DNA from: a virus
DNA length: 39,438 nucleotides
Direction: 5' to 3' (one strand)
Virus record (IMG/VR): IMGVR_UViG_3300031999_000082
Coordinates: 1-39,438 of that record
Below, in pieces: positions 7,229 to 14,675 of the stretch. A program made the translations under genes and the position numbers. Numbering within the stretch: position 1 is the stretch's first letter; each line of letters opens with the position of its first letter. The notes beneath the pieces are model-generated. The model saw only the letters and a list, made by a program, of their open reading frames with translations, did not search any database and was not told the DNA's origin.

Positions 7229-7657
7229 TCATCCCCTTTTCTTTCTAGATACATAGAAGAAAACTCCAGCCGCCAGCAAAACTGGAATAGTCCATCCTGA
7301 AAGAATCCCTACCTCCTGTGGAGCAAGTCCTTTATATTGATTCCAAATGTCACCAACATCACTAATCTGAGAATCCATTTGATAATAAAAAGCTCCCCCT
7401 TGAAGAATATCAGAAACAGAATAAGATCCCGCTTTCGCCCGTTCTATCATGGGAGTAATTGTATTACTAAGAGCATCCTCAAGCTGAATCTGAGATCCTA
7501 ACAGCTCAGTCGCCTTACTCTGGATAGTCAAAATAGAAGACCTCTGCATTTCAAGTAATTTAGCTTTCCCACCAAGAAACTCTCCAATCCTTGCTTGGAT
7601 TCTAGCCTCTATATCTTCTATTTCTCCTAACATTCCCCCCCGATTTACTGACAGCAT
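7229..7657 (-). CDS. Small virion protein: helical body, C-terminal membrane anchor
   Basis: 142 aa from the ATG after GAGGAGGTATT. The body is amphipathic helix (about residues 10-75), then a region rich in Gln, Tyr and Asp. A single hydrophobic segment, GWTIPVLLAAGVFFYVS, ends in RKKRG, giving an N-out/C-in anchor. Its stop overlaps the next start (GGATGA). Its neighbour at 7671 and the peptidoglycan-binding protein at 38927 share this design. It may be an internal-membrane or membrane-penetration protein of the particle, by inference. Confidence 0.6.
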   Translation of the reverse strand: MLSVNRGGMLGEIEDIEARIQARIGEFLGGKAKLLEMQRSSILTIQSKATELLGSQIQLEDALSNTITPMIERAKAGSYSVSDILQGGAFYYQMDSQISDVGDIWNQYKGLAPQEVGILSGWTIPVLLAAGVFFYVSRKKRG

Positions 7658-7670
7658 AATACCTCCTCTT

Positions 7671-8174
7671 TCATGTTTTCTTAGCAATCATCTTAGGAAT
7701 AACTCCTACTAACAAAAGATAACCCACTCCCACTATTAAAACATAAGGGAGTAGAGGCTTTAAAATTGAAGCAGCTGTTGTTCCAACTATAGTTCCCATT
7801 TCTGGAAGTATCTGCTGGACTCCACCTGGGGCTGTTGAAACTACTCCTCCCTCTACCTGAACAAGAGAAGCACCTCCATATCCCATGTCCTTCCATGAAG
7901 TATCAAAGGCACTCATCCAATCTGATACACTTACATCCATTGTAGGAACTATCCCAATCACCCAATGATCTGAAAAGAGAGGCCTAGTAGCAGATACGAC
8001 TTCTCCAAAATTCTGAAGCCGATAGTTTAGATTCTCTTTCACCCAGGCTTCAGTATTATATTCAAAGAATCTTCCGTGGGCCCAAGTAAAAGTATACTGA
8101 CTACCAGATTTCAGTACATTACCACTTGTTAAGATTGCTCCTAGATATCCAAGTCCTCTTGGTTTTGTATACAT
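7671..8174 (-). CDS. Virion-type protein with C-terminal membrane anchor
   Basis: 167 aa with GAGGAAGG before the ATG. The first 115 residues form a soluble, beta-leaning domain rich in Trp, Tyr and Phe (YTFTWAHGRFFEYNTEAWV). A Gly/Val/Pro linker follows, then a long hydrophobic segment (LLPYVLIVGVGYLLLVGVI) and a short basic tail (PKMIAKKT). Together with the adjacent anchored protein at 7229-7657 it suggests a membrane layer in the virion or a host-membrane contact complex. No named family recognised. Confidence 0.6.
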   Translation of the reverse strand: MYTKPRGLGYLGAILTSGNVLKSGSQYTFTWAHGRFFEYNTEAWVKENLNYRLQNFGEVVSATRPLFSDHWVIGIVPTMDVSVSDWMSAFDTSWKDMGYGGASLVQVEGGVVSTAPGGVQQILPEMGTIVGTTAASILKPLLPYVLIVGVGYLLLVGVIPKMIAKKT

Positions 8175-8177
8175 AGA

Positions 8178-8354
8178 TTAACCTTCCTCTTCAGGTCCCC
8201 CTTCTTCTGGTTCTTCCGGTTCATCTACACCATCCAAATAATCTGCAATTGCATCATGGATATGGTCAGCTGCTTCAGTTGAAATTCCTAGTTTACCACT
8301 AACCTCCTCAGATGAGAGATCAACTAATTTTTCTAGCTCTTCTTCCCAGTCCAT
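8178..8354 (-). CDS. Small acidic protein
   Basis: 58 aa: MDWEEELEKLVDLSSEEVSG, then a short helix and a tail that is nearly all Glu, Gly and Pro. It is strongly acidic, the opposite charge to the basic structural proteins nearby, so a scaffold or chaperone-like partner is possible. GGGGG lies upstream on the minus strand. No match recognised. Confidence 0.55.
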   Translation of the reverse strand: MDWEEELEKLVDLSSEEVSGKLGISTEAADHIHDAIADYLDGVDEPEEPEEGGPEEEG

Positions 8355-8367
8355 TTTATACCCCCTA

Positions 8368-8523
8368 TTAATATCCCTCTATTTCTTCCTTAGCTTTCTC
8401 TAGTCTCTCATACCCAACAGTATTCTCTAGTTCATCTTTTTCAAGGTCCTCAAGAGCTTCATCTAACAGAGATGATATTATCTGATAACTTGCTTCTGTC
8501 AGTTTTATTGTTCTTCTAGCCAT
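8368..8523 (-). CDS. Small helical protein
   Basis: 51 aa: MARRTIKLTEASYQIISSLL, then a Glu/Leu/Asp-rich helix likely to form a coiled coil. The short beta-then-helix start (RRTIKLTEA) resembles small ribbon-helix-helix-like proteins, but it is too short to be sure. The ATG follows the stop of the upstream transglutaminase-like gene directly (TAAATG), so translation is coupled. Confidence 0.5.
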   Translation of the reverse strand: MARRTIKLTEASYQIISSLLDEALEDLEKDELENTVGYERLEKAKEEIEGY

Positions 8524-10053
8524 TTAGACCTCCATATCTAATACTCTGGTCATGTTAGGAGCTTCCCAACCTAATCCTTGAAATTTAACAAGATCAAATG
8601 GAACCCATCCTTTAGGTTTTATAAAGACTAGCCCATAAACATGAGAAAATTTTCCATCTGGCTTATATGAAGTCGCCCTCAAAGCAACTGGGATACCAAT
8701 AGACTTAATTAGAGATAGAGACAGGACTGCCATACAATCACAATTCTTAACCATTACCCCATTCCAAAGAAAAAAGTTATGAAACCCAGAAACAGTCATA
8801 CTACATACTTTTTTCATACCCTCTTCAGAAATCTTTTTAATAGATACAGTCTTTAAACCAGGATAATCATAAAGAGAGCTCCTTCCACTTTTCATGTATC
8901 TATCAAATTCTTTTATTGGAAATCTAATCCGATTAGTTAATCCTTTCTTAATCCCTGAAAGATGTATCCTGTATCTAGAAGATTTTCCCAAGATCAGATT
9001 CATAAAAAAGAGTTCTTTTGCGAGAAATCTACTTCTAGTAGTATACTCAGTAAAATTTAAATCCTCTCTTGTATGCCCATCCCCTTTTGTATACCCTTCT
9101 GAAAAAACTTCTATCTCTTTCTGGGGAAGAGAAAAATATTCTTGAGGAAACTTCTTCTTATAAGAGGTAGACCCAAAATTATCCTTTAAGTAATTTCTAA
9201 AAGGACCAGAAACAAGGACGTAAGCATGTTTAAGTCTACATGAAGGGTGGTGGGGTAAATTAAGCTTTTTCAATTTCGAGATTAAAAGATTTCTCAGCTT
9301 TAAATTATCATTAGCAATACTTCTTCCATTACATCCTTCTGCAACATAATGTCCTTCAACCCAAAGCTGATCTAAATTCTTATTTAAAAGAGCTAATTCT
9401 GGGGCTTTCAGGATAGAAAGTACTCTATCATTCTTACTAAGATCTTTAACCATAACCAATTTTACACATCTATCAGAATCTAAAGCAAATAGTGGATGGG
9501 TCCCAGTAAGAATAACAGAAGCTCCATTTCCATTATTAAATCTGACTCTATAAGAATTTAGACTCCCTTTATCTACCCAGTTAAAAATTTCTTCAAAACA
9601 ATATTTTTTCTTCTCAAAATCATATGAAAGCGTATCAAACTGAAGAGGCTTATCTTCCAAATAAGAAAGAGGAAGCAGTTTATAAAAACCAGTTTCTTTC
9701 TCTCTACAGATGACCTCCTCATCAACTGAAACACAATCAAGAGAAGGAGTCTCTCCAACCTCTAATAACTGAAGACTAACTTTTGGAGTTTTTAAGAGTT
9801 CTACGTGGTGGGGATCTTTGAGGTATTTAACATGACTAACAAGGAAGTTATAAATAAAATCTACTTTGATATAATCATCCTTTCCAGCATTTTCAACTAT
9901 TTTTTCGGCCCACCTTCTGACATAATAATCTTTGATGGAGGAGTTGATAATATCCTTCATCTTGTTCATCGTGTTAGGAGTCACTTCTTCTCCCACACCT
10001 AGAAATTCGACCCTAACTGGATGATTAACTTGTTTAGATATAGTCCAGTTCAT
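8524..10053 (-). CDS. Transglutaminase-like cysteine protein interrupted by an intein
   Basis: 509 aa as translated. The host protein is residues 1-106 plus 438-509, 178 aa after splicing. The rejoined sequence SLDCDCMAVLSLSLIKSIGI matches the transglutaminase-core active-site helix (G-D-C-D...A...L...GIP), with the nucleophile at C438. The second and third catalytic positions are H471 in FSHVYGL and D487 in GWVPFD. Such folds act as cysteine proteases, amidases or crosslinking enzymes; in a structural block, virion protein processing is plausible. The N-terminal 100 residues are helical. The start overlaps the upstream stop (ATGA). Confidence 0.8.
   Translation of the reverse strand: MNWTISKQVNHPVRVEFLGVGEEVTPNTMNKMKDIINSSIKDYYVRRWAEKIVENAGKDDYIKVDFIYNFLVSHVKYLKDPHHVELLKTPKVSLQLLEVGETPSLDCVSVDEEVICREKETGFYKLLPLSYLEDKPLQFDTLSYDFEKKKYCFEEIFNWVDKGSLNSYRVRFNNGNGASVILTGTHPLFALDSDRCVKLVMVKDLSKNDRVLSILKAPELALLNKNLDQLWVEGHYVAEGCNGRSIANDNLKLRNLLISKLKKLNLPHHPSCRLKHAYVLVSGPFRNYLKDNFGSTSYKKKFPQEYFSLPQKEIEVFSEGYTKGDGHTREDLNFTEYTTRSRFLAKELFFMNLILGKSSRYRIHLSGIKKGLTNRIRFPIKEFDRYMKSGRSSLYDYPGLKTVSIKKISEEGMKKVCSMTVSGFHNFFLWNGVMVKNCDCMAVLSLSLIKSIGIPVALRATSYKPDGKFSHVYGLVFIKPKGWVPFDLVKFQGLGWEAPNMTRVLDMEV
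8743..9735 (-). mobile_element. LAGLIDADG intein (331 aa)
   Basis: The intein runs from Cys107 (CVSVDEEVICRE, block A) to Asn437 (SGFHNFFLWNGVMVKN, blocks F/G), followed by Cys438 as the +1 residue. Block B is VILTGTHPLFAL with the conserved T-x-x-H. The endonuclease part has LWVEGHYVAEG and EVFSEGYTKGDG, matching two LAGLIDADG helices with acidic residues. The penultimate position is Lys rather than the usual His, a known but less common variation. The +1 cysteine is also the catalytic nucleophile of the host enzyme, so the host is dead until splicing occurs. Confidence 0.9.
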
Positions 10054-10310
10054 AAATATTTTGCCTTAAGAACTTCTGCCTGTTTTCGATCTTCTTCACG
10101 GGGAGAAGTGGACATCCTCTCATAATAATCTCTAGGTGAAAGTAGATTTACTCCAAGAGATCCCGCCAATTTTCTTATCTCTCTTACAGAATTCTTAGAA
10201 TAGGGACCATAACCCCATGGATCAAAAGTAGTAAAGAGGATCTCTTGAAAAACATGTATAAAGATAGTTTCCAAAAACCATTGCTCAGAAGAGCTTCTTT
10301 TCACTGGCAT
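10050..10310 (-). CDS. Small protein of unknown function
   Basis: 86 aa with an amphipathic aromatic-rich first half (WFLETIFIHVFQEILFTTF) and a charged second half (SPREEDRKQAEVLKAKYL). It ends overlapping the transglutaminase-like gene start, so the two are coupled. The hydrophobic stretch contains charged residues and is probably a buried helix, not a membrane span. No family recognised. Confidence 0.5.
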   Translation of the reverse strand: MPVKRSSSEQWFLETIFIHVFQEILFTTFDPWGYGPYSKNSVREIRKLAGSLGVNLLSPRDYYERMSTSPREEDRKQAEVLKAKYL

Positions 10311-10315
10311 ATTAT

Positions 10316-10537
10316 TTATACCTTTACGGGAGCTTCCTCAGCCTTCTCTTCCCTCTTAACCCAAGGCACTGGTTCTCTTAACTTGTATGAAATAAAAGCT
10401 TTGCACCGTGGACACTTCAGAGATATGTCACAGGGAGATTTAACTTTTACTGCTAGAAGCTTCCCACAATTTTGACATCTGAATCCACTGCCCGTTTGCA
10501 TTTCTGGACTTCTAAAGTAATTTCCCGTAAAAATCAC
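10316..10537 (-). CDS. Com-like zinc-ribbon protein
   Basis: 73 aa starting at a GTG behind GAGAGGAC. FRCQNCGKLLA and LKCPRCKAFISYKLR give a CxxC...CxxC zinc ribbon of the kind found in the phage Mu Com protein, which binds mRNA to activate translation of mom. An RNA- or DNA-binding regulatory role is therefore possible. The C-terminus is Glu/Pro/Val-rich. It lies between a 512-aa protein and a small unknown gene in the late block. Confidence 0.6.
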   Translation of the reverse strand: MIFTGNYFRSPEMQTGSGFRCQNCGKLLAVKVKSPCDISLKCPRCKAFISYKLREPVPWVKREEKAEEAPVKV

Positions 10538-10556
10538 CGTCCTCTCTATTTTTATT

Positions 10557-12095
10557 TTAAGCTGCAGGTGGAACTTGAATCATTTCTTTTAAATTTCCAC
10601 CACACTCATCACAGATTTTATCATCCGTCTTCCAATCTTCTAAAGCTACATCAAGTTCATCTCCACATTTTTCACACTTAACCGGAACAAATCCATTTCC
10701 AGCTACTACTGCCTCCTGAGAAGGAGCCTGATTCTTAACCCACTCAATAAATACTTCTAAGTAGGTTTTAGATTCAGGCATATTAAAAATATCCCCATAA
10801 GCTGAAGATGAAACTAAAGAAAGAAAAGTATCAACTGAAACTGTTCCAGAAACTAAGGCGGGAATAACATGAGGGCCTATGAAAAGAATGATTAGCTCTT
10901 GAAGTTTAGGGAAATAAATTTGATTATTACTTGCAACTGCTCCCATTATCTCAGCGACAATTGGGTGGACGTTTGGTCTTTGCTCTTGGATAGGAATATC
11001 CTCCTGGGGTGAACCTTCAGTTTGAGGAGGTAGAGGAACTGGAGCTACCATTGGTCTTCTAATCTGAGGTGAAAGTGGCTTTCCAATTCTCTGTTGTAAT
11101 TCAATCTTCCTAAGTTCAATATAATCTCTGAATGGAGAAGCCAAATTCTCAATGAATCTTGGGATATGAGGAGCTAGAGTATTCCAGAAACTAGCCTTTT
11201 CTCCAGTAGGATTAATCAAAGGAGTAAAAATCTCAATCATTGATTTTATCTTTTCGAGAGATGATAGAGGATCCTCTTTATCTTCTCCCGCTAACTTGAT
11301 AAGCCCTGTCTCCCTAAGTTTTATAAGATCTGAAAGTGTATCTCTTGGTTCAGTAGTTTTCAGAGCTCCCATATCCTTCAAGTTTTTAAGAATCTTTTCC
11401 ACAAGTTCGACTTCATTAACTTTCTTCTCTTCCTTCCCTATAAGTCCAAGTTCCTTCATAACAGTAACTAATTCAATAATTGTACTTCTTCCATTTCCTC
11501 CCTGCTTATCAGCAGCTGCTCCTTTTACCGCATCAACTCCTGATTTAAAAGTTTCAGCTAGAACTTCTCCCATCCTTCGGTTGTCAGTAGGTTCACTTCT
11601 GGGAAGAATATCTTTTACAGTTGCGATAACTCCAGAAAGTTCAGTTAATTTTTCAGCGAGGGTTTGTTGTGGAGGAAAATTAGAAGAAATTTCTTTTCCT
11701 GAAGCATCTTCAACGGGAACATCAATTCTCATAGTTAAGCCTTTCTGGCATCCTGCTTCTCCCTGTTTGAAAACTCTTAACTTATAATCTCCTGATCCCC
11801 ATCTTCTTTCCTTTGCTAACTCAGCTACCTCAATTTCTGGGTCATTCAATTCTTCCAAAGCCATGAAATGGTGCTTCATCTCCATCTTTCCTGAAGGAAG
11901 CATCTTGTAAAGTTTTCCATAGTAACCTTCTGAGGAGGGGAAGGTAGAAATAATTTTCTTCAGAGCAGTATCTTCTCTTCCAACCTGATCTAACATCTCC
12001 TCTTCAGATTGTCTCTGATCAATGACATCTTCAATCTTGTCCTCAACAAACTTTCCGAGGCTGGACCCAAGGTCTCTTTCTTTTCGCTTTGCCAT
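10557..12095 (-). CDS. Large virion-region protein with C-terminal zinc ribbon
   Basis: 512 aa with AAGGAGG before the start. Regions in order: a charged helical N-terminus (1-60); a compact beta domain with WGSGDYKLRVFKQG and LTMRIDVPV (about 95-125); a long helical Glu/Lys/Leu-rich middle; a Pro/Gln-rich linker (about 345-375); a helical segment; and a C-terminal zinc ribbon CEKCGDELD, then CDECGG. It is the first gene of the minus-strand late block after the 600-bp non-coding region. There is no Walker motif, so it is not a packaging ATPase. A scaffold, DNA-linked or portal-like role cannot be separated from sequence alone. Confidence 0.55.
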   Translation of the reverse strand: MAKRKERDLGSSLGKFVEDKIEDVIDQRQSEEEMLDQVGREDTALKKIISTFPSSEGYYGKLYKMLPSGKMEMKHHFMALEELNDPEIEVAELAKERRWGSGDYKLRVFKQGEAGCQKGLTMRIDVPVEDASGKEISSNFPPQQTLAEKLTELSGVIATVKDILPRSEPTDNRRMGEVLAETFKSGVDAVKGAAADKQGGNGRSTIIELVTVMKELGLIGKEEKKVNEVELVEKILKNLKDMGALKTTEPRDTLSDLIKLRETGLIKLAGEDKEDPLSSLEKIKSMIEIFTPLINPTGEKASFWNTLAPHIPRFIENLASPFRDYIELRKIELQQRIGKPLSPQIRRPMVAPVPLPPQTEGSPQEDIPIQEQRPNVHPIVAEIMGAVASNNQIYFPKLQELIILFIGPHVIPALVSGTVSVDTFLSLVSSSAYGDIFNMPESKTYLEVFIEWVKNQAPSQEAVVAGNGFVPVKCEKCGDELDVALEDWKTDDKICDECGGNLKEMIQVPPAA

Positions 12096-12372
12096 GAAAG
12101 TTCCTCCTTTCTTTCTTTGGATGGCTTTAAACTACTAGAACTTACCCTTTTTCTGGTTACGAAAATATAGTATATCATAAATTTATAAAATGTTATTGAA
12201 AAAAATCCAAGAATAATATTATTAAGGTTGATTAAATTTCCTGGAAGAATTGGTAATCTTCGGAAGAGAAGTTAAAGAAGAAACTGACTGGAAGAATTTT
12301 AAATTACATTCTTGAAGAAGAGATAAAAATAAAAAAAGAGTTTTATTTTTATACTGAAAGTAGTTTAGCTAC

Positions 12373-12483
12373 TTCTATTCTAAAGTTAGCTAAGCTATCT
12401 TATTTTTTATTAATATTATCTTCTTAATTATATTTCTAAAAATAATAAGGATAGCTAAGTTATTCTATTCTAAAGGTAGCTAA
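12373..12483. repeat. 21-bp direct repeat pair with TAGCTA boxes
   Basis: TTCTATTCTAAAG(T/G)TAGCTAA occurs at 12373-12393 and 12463-12483, differing at one base and offset by exactly 90 bp. Further TAGCTA boxes flank each copy (near 12366 and 12452). TAGCTA is itself palindromic, so each copy sits between two potential protein-binding sites. Confidence 0.7.
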
Positions 12484-12490
12484 TCTATTT

Positions 12491-12523
12491 CTATAGGTCT
12501 CAATGGGTTTAATATACCTATAG
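12491..12523. repeat. Inverted repeat CTATAGGT / ACCTATAG
   Basis: A perfect 8-bp inverted repeat with a 17-bp spacer, next to the second direct repeat and followed by TAGATCTATATATA. It could be an operator or part of an origin. Confidence 0.55.
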
Positions 12524-12756
12524 ATCTATATATAAGGGATGTTTTTTCAAAGAAGTGGTCCAAAGGAGTGTAAAACTAGGAGGTTTTTATTTTATTTTTT
12601 GTATTTTCAATCCTAGGTTTGAGGGAGTTAACTCTTCGGTATACTATATTAAACAGAGTCTAACCTCAATCTATCACTTCAAGTAGTTTTCACTTATTTA
12701 AAAGTATAGTTTTAAAGGACCTTCATTGTTTACATATTTTAAGAAGATATCTGGAC

Positions 12757-12797
12757 ATAAAAATAGGTCCTCCAAATTAAAAAATTAGAGGACCTAT
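12757..12797 (-). terminator. Intrinsic terminator for the zinc-protein gene block
   Basis: ATAGGTCCTC (12763-12772) and GAGGACCTAT (12788-12797) form a perfect 10-bp stem. On the minus strand it is followed by TTTTTATG. It closes the transcript of the small zinc-protein genes before the non-coding region. Confidence 0.75.
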
Positions 12798-12829
12798 CCT
12801 GCTTAATAATTTCTACTCAATTTTATTTC

Positions 12830-13006
12830 CTAAAGTTTTTGGTTCTTTAATTTTATGTCCTTCTTCTTGATAGGAGTAAATCTAACATATATTCCTACCA
12901 ACCCACATTGTTCACACTTTTCTTGTTTAGTATCATCACATGGGATTCCATCCCAATAAAGAGGATCCCCTCCTAGTTTAATAAAACAATTATAGCAGAG
13001 TATCAT
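12830..13006 (-). CDS. Small zinc-finger protein
   Basis: 58 aa. It overlaps the end of the upstream gene by 17 nt and has AAGGAGGTAAC a few bases before the ATG. CYNC near the start and CEQCG near residue 31, with a further Cys at 23, form a plausible zinc ribbon; the tail is Lys-rich (IKKKDIKLKNQKL). It is the last gene before the terminator at 12757-12797. Probable nucleic-acid binding; function unknown. Confidence 0.65.
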   Translation of the reverse strand: MILCYNCFIKLGGDPLYWDGIPCDDTKQEKCEQCGLVGIYVRFTPIKKKDIKLKNQKL

Positions 13007-13466
13007 TTTCTGTTACCTCCTTTTTAGGTTTTAAGTGAAATCCAAGTTCTCTTAATTCTCTTCTCAGAGCCCTAGCTTCTGAGGAGGATCCTTTCCCTTT
13101 AAGTAGATCTAATTCCTTTAATAATCTTTCTACTTCCCCCCCTGTCCTCATCTCTCTTCTATAAAAATAGTAGATGTCATGACTTTCTTCCTCTCCTGAG
13201 AAAGCAAATATTCCTATTATTATTTCTGAGATATATGAAATTTCAAACCCAGATAAATCTTCCATATTGATAATGGAGATTGGAACTTTATTTTTAGGAT
13301 CCTCTTTGAAATATTTGCAGAAGATACCAGCATAATCTTTTAAAAGCTCATTCTGTTTTTTAGGACAAGATTTAATCCTACTGTTAATACAATGGGAGCA
13401 GTTCCTGTCGAAGTTTATAACTGGAATTCCTTTTACATCCCAGTTCCATTTTGTTTCTTCTTCCAT
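12990..13466 (-). CDS. Zinc-binding protein with C-terminal LL..IRR module
   Basis: 158 aa. The N-terminal domain has INFDRNCSHC, a CPKK and then GIFCKYFKEDPKNKVP, a Cys pattern also found in the protein encoded at 14672-15184, so the two are paralogs. The C-terminus carries VERLLKELDLL, then SSEARALRRELRELGFHL, the recurring module of this window. There is no membrane segment. It probably binds zinc through four Cys. The function of the family is unknown; the gene lies between two terminators with one other small gene. Confidence 0.6.
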   Translation of the reverse strand: MEEETKWNWDVKGIPVINFDRNCSHCINSRIKSCPKKQNELLKDYAGIFCKYFKEDPKNKVPISIINMEDLSGFEISYISEIIIGIFAFSGEEESHDIYYFYRREMRTGGEVERLLKELDLLKGKGSSSEARALRRELRELGFHLKPKKEVTENDTLL

Positions 13467-13483
13467 TCTCTTTTCTCATCTTA

Positions 13484-13530
13484 AATAAAAAAAGGAAGAA
13501 AGGGAGGTTTAAATTCTCCCCCTCTTCCTT
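13484..13530 (-). terminator. Strong intrinsic terminator
   Basis: On the minus strand AAGGAAGAGGGGGAG pairs with CTCCCTTTCTTCCTT (15 bp, two G.U pairs) around a 9-nt loop and is followed by TTTTTTTA. It stands between the genes at 13559 and 12990. Confidence 0.85.
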
Positions 13531-13558
13531 CTAGGTTGTTTAAATATGGTAGGAGGAA

Positions 13559-14203
13559 TTACTCTGCATCCTCTACCCCGGCCTTTTCCTTTTTGCTCTT
13601 CTTATTGTCTTTCTTTGGGGGAGGAGTTTCCTTTTTCTTTCCATTTCCCTCCCTGTAGTCGGAAAGCTTGAATCCGGCTTTTCTCAATGACTTCCGAATG
13701 GTGGCTCCCTCTTTTGAGGAGCGGTCTTTCAGAGCATTCAGGTCTTTCAGAAGCTTCTGGACTTCCTTTGTCTGTTTCTTAATGATGGATTCAGGGATCA
13801 CAACTGGCTCCATCGGCTTCAGGTGTTCACCTTTCTTTCCAGCTTTCTTTGTCATGATAAGTTCTCCTTTCATTGTTGTTAGAGGTTTGCCCATTCTCTT
13901 CATCCGCCGTCTGAGGCGTTTTTCCTGTTTCACCTCCTTTTGTTCCATCATTAATTCGGCGAGATGACTTGGATGGAATTGTCTCCAGGCCTCAGTTCCT
14001 GGAGTGCATTCTGGAACATGATAGTAACGCCATTCTGGGACCTTCTCATCAGGAGGAATTCTACGATAAACCCTCCCTGGTTTAATAATTTTTCCACAGA
14101 CTATACATTGAATATGTTCATCTTTACCTACTACCCAGCCCCCCTCTGCAGTTAGTTGCCTAGCCTCCTTAATCTCTTTCTTGTGCTTATTTTTTCTGGA
14201 CAT
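13559..14203 (-). CDS. Zinc-binding basic protein with C-terminal LL..IRR module
   Basis: 214 aa with GGGAGGAG before the ATG. A CIVCGKII motif near residue 34, with later His and Cys (YYHVPECTPG), suggests one zinc site in a small domain of about 60 residues. A basic helical linker follows, then VQKLLKDLNALKDRSSKEG and IRKSLRKAGFKLSD (about 145-180), the shared module. The tail is Lys/Pro-rich. Codon choice here is visibly less AT-rich than in its neighbours. It is followed by a strong terminator, so it may be independently expressed. Function unknown. Confidence 0.6.
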   Translation of the reverse strand: MSRKNKHKKEIKEARQLTAEGGWVVGKDEHIQCIVCGKIIKPGRVYRRIPPDEKVPEWRYYHVPECTPGTEAWRQFHPSHLAELMMEQKEVKQEKRLRRRMKRMGKPLTTMKGELIMTKKAGKKGEHLKPMEPVVIPESIIKKQTKEVQKLLKDLNALKDRSSKEGATIRKSLRKAGFKLSDYREGNGKKKETPPPKKDNKKSKKEKAGVEDAE

Positions 14204-14342
14204 TTTGCTCCTCCCTATTTTTTTCTATTCTTCTTGATTCTCCCTCTTTAGTTATTTCTTCCATTCGTTCCTTCCAATACTTAATAGCCTTATCAGAATA
14301 AAAAGGATTCTCTTTGTCTAAATCAGGCAAGGTATTTTTCAT
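14187..14342 (-). CDS. Small charged protein
   Basis: 51 aa: MKNTLPDLDKENPFYSDKAI, then a helical, highly charged remainder rich in Glu, Lys and Arg. It overlaps the next gene's start by 17 nt, and AAAAGGAG lies before its ATG. No family recognised. Confidence 0.55.
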   Translation of the reverse strand: MKNTLPDLDKENPFYSDKAIKYWKERMEEITKEGESRRIEKNREEQNVQKK

Positions 14343-14363
14343 AACTAGTATATGATCTCCTTT

Positions 14364-14675
14364 TTATGGAATTAAAACGATATTAGCTATTGAGTCAAAT
14401 AGAGATTTAACTGCTCCTCCAAAAAGAGATACTCCTAATGAATATATCATTATAATTGCTGCAGTTACTCCAGCTATTATTATGATATATCCAACTAAGG
14501 AAGCTCCGGCTGATGTTACTCTGATTCCTCTCCTAAGCATCTCTAAAGGATAAAAACACCTGTAGCAGAATTCTGCTTTAGGTATCTTGTGGAGTAGGTT
14601 CATCTTCAGGGGTTTTTTACAGCTACCACATTTCCTGGCCTGAGAAAATTCATTGTTCTTGTAGGGTTTTTTCAT
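14364..14675 (-). CDS. Zinc-ribbon membrane protein
   Basis: 103 aa. An N-terminal CGSCKKPL and CYRCFYPL form a zinc ribbon (about residues 16-41), followed by one long or two short hydrophobic spans (about 53-85: ASLVGYIIIIAGVTAAIIMI, then YSLGVSLFGG). Its ATG overlaps the stop of the upstream gene (AGATGA). It would be a membrane-bound small protein with a cytoplasmic metal site. Role unknown. Confidence 0.6.
   Translation of the reverse strand: MKKPYKNNEFSQARKCGSCKKPLKMNLLHKIPKAEFCYRCFYPLEMLRRGIRVTSAGASLVGYIIIIAGVTAAIIMIYSLGVSLFGGAVKSLFDSIANIVLIP

Larger units (their letters stand above)
12096..12756. other. Non-coding AT-rich region with repeats
   Basis: About 660 bp without a credible gene on either strand. 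It is very AT-rich and holds a 21-bp direct repeat with TAGCTAA ends, an 8-bp inverted repeat (CTATAGGT/ACCTATAG) and long T and A runs. Immediately before the 512-aa gene, the minus strand reads TATGATATACTATATT, which could supply a -10 element. The region separates two minus-strand gene groups just after a terminator, so it may hold the promoter of the structural block, a replication origin, or both. Confidence 0.5.

Noticed and set aside
12120-12200. Archaeal-type promoter (TATA box) before the 512-aa gene, suggesting an archaeal virus
   Set aside because: The region is so AT-rich that TATA-like strings are expected, and peptidoglycan enzymes, Sec signal peptides and a PolA-type polymerase point to a bacterial host.
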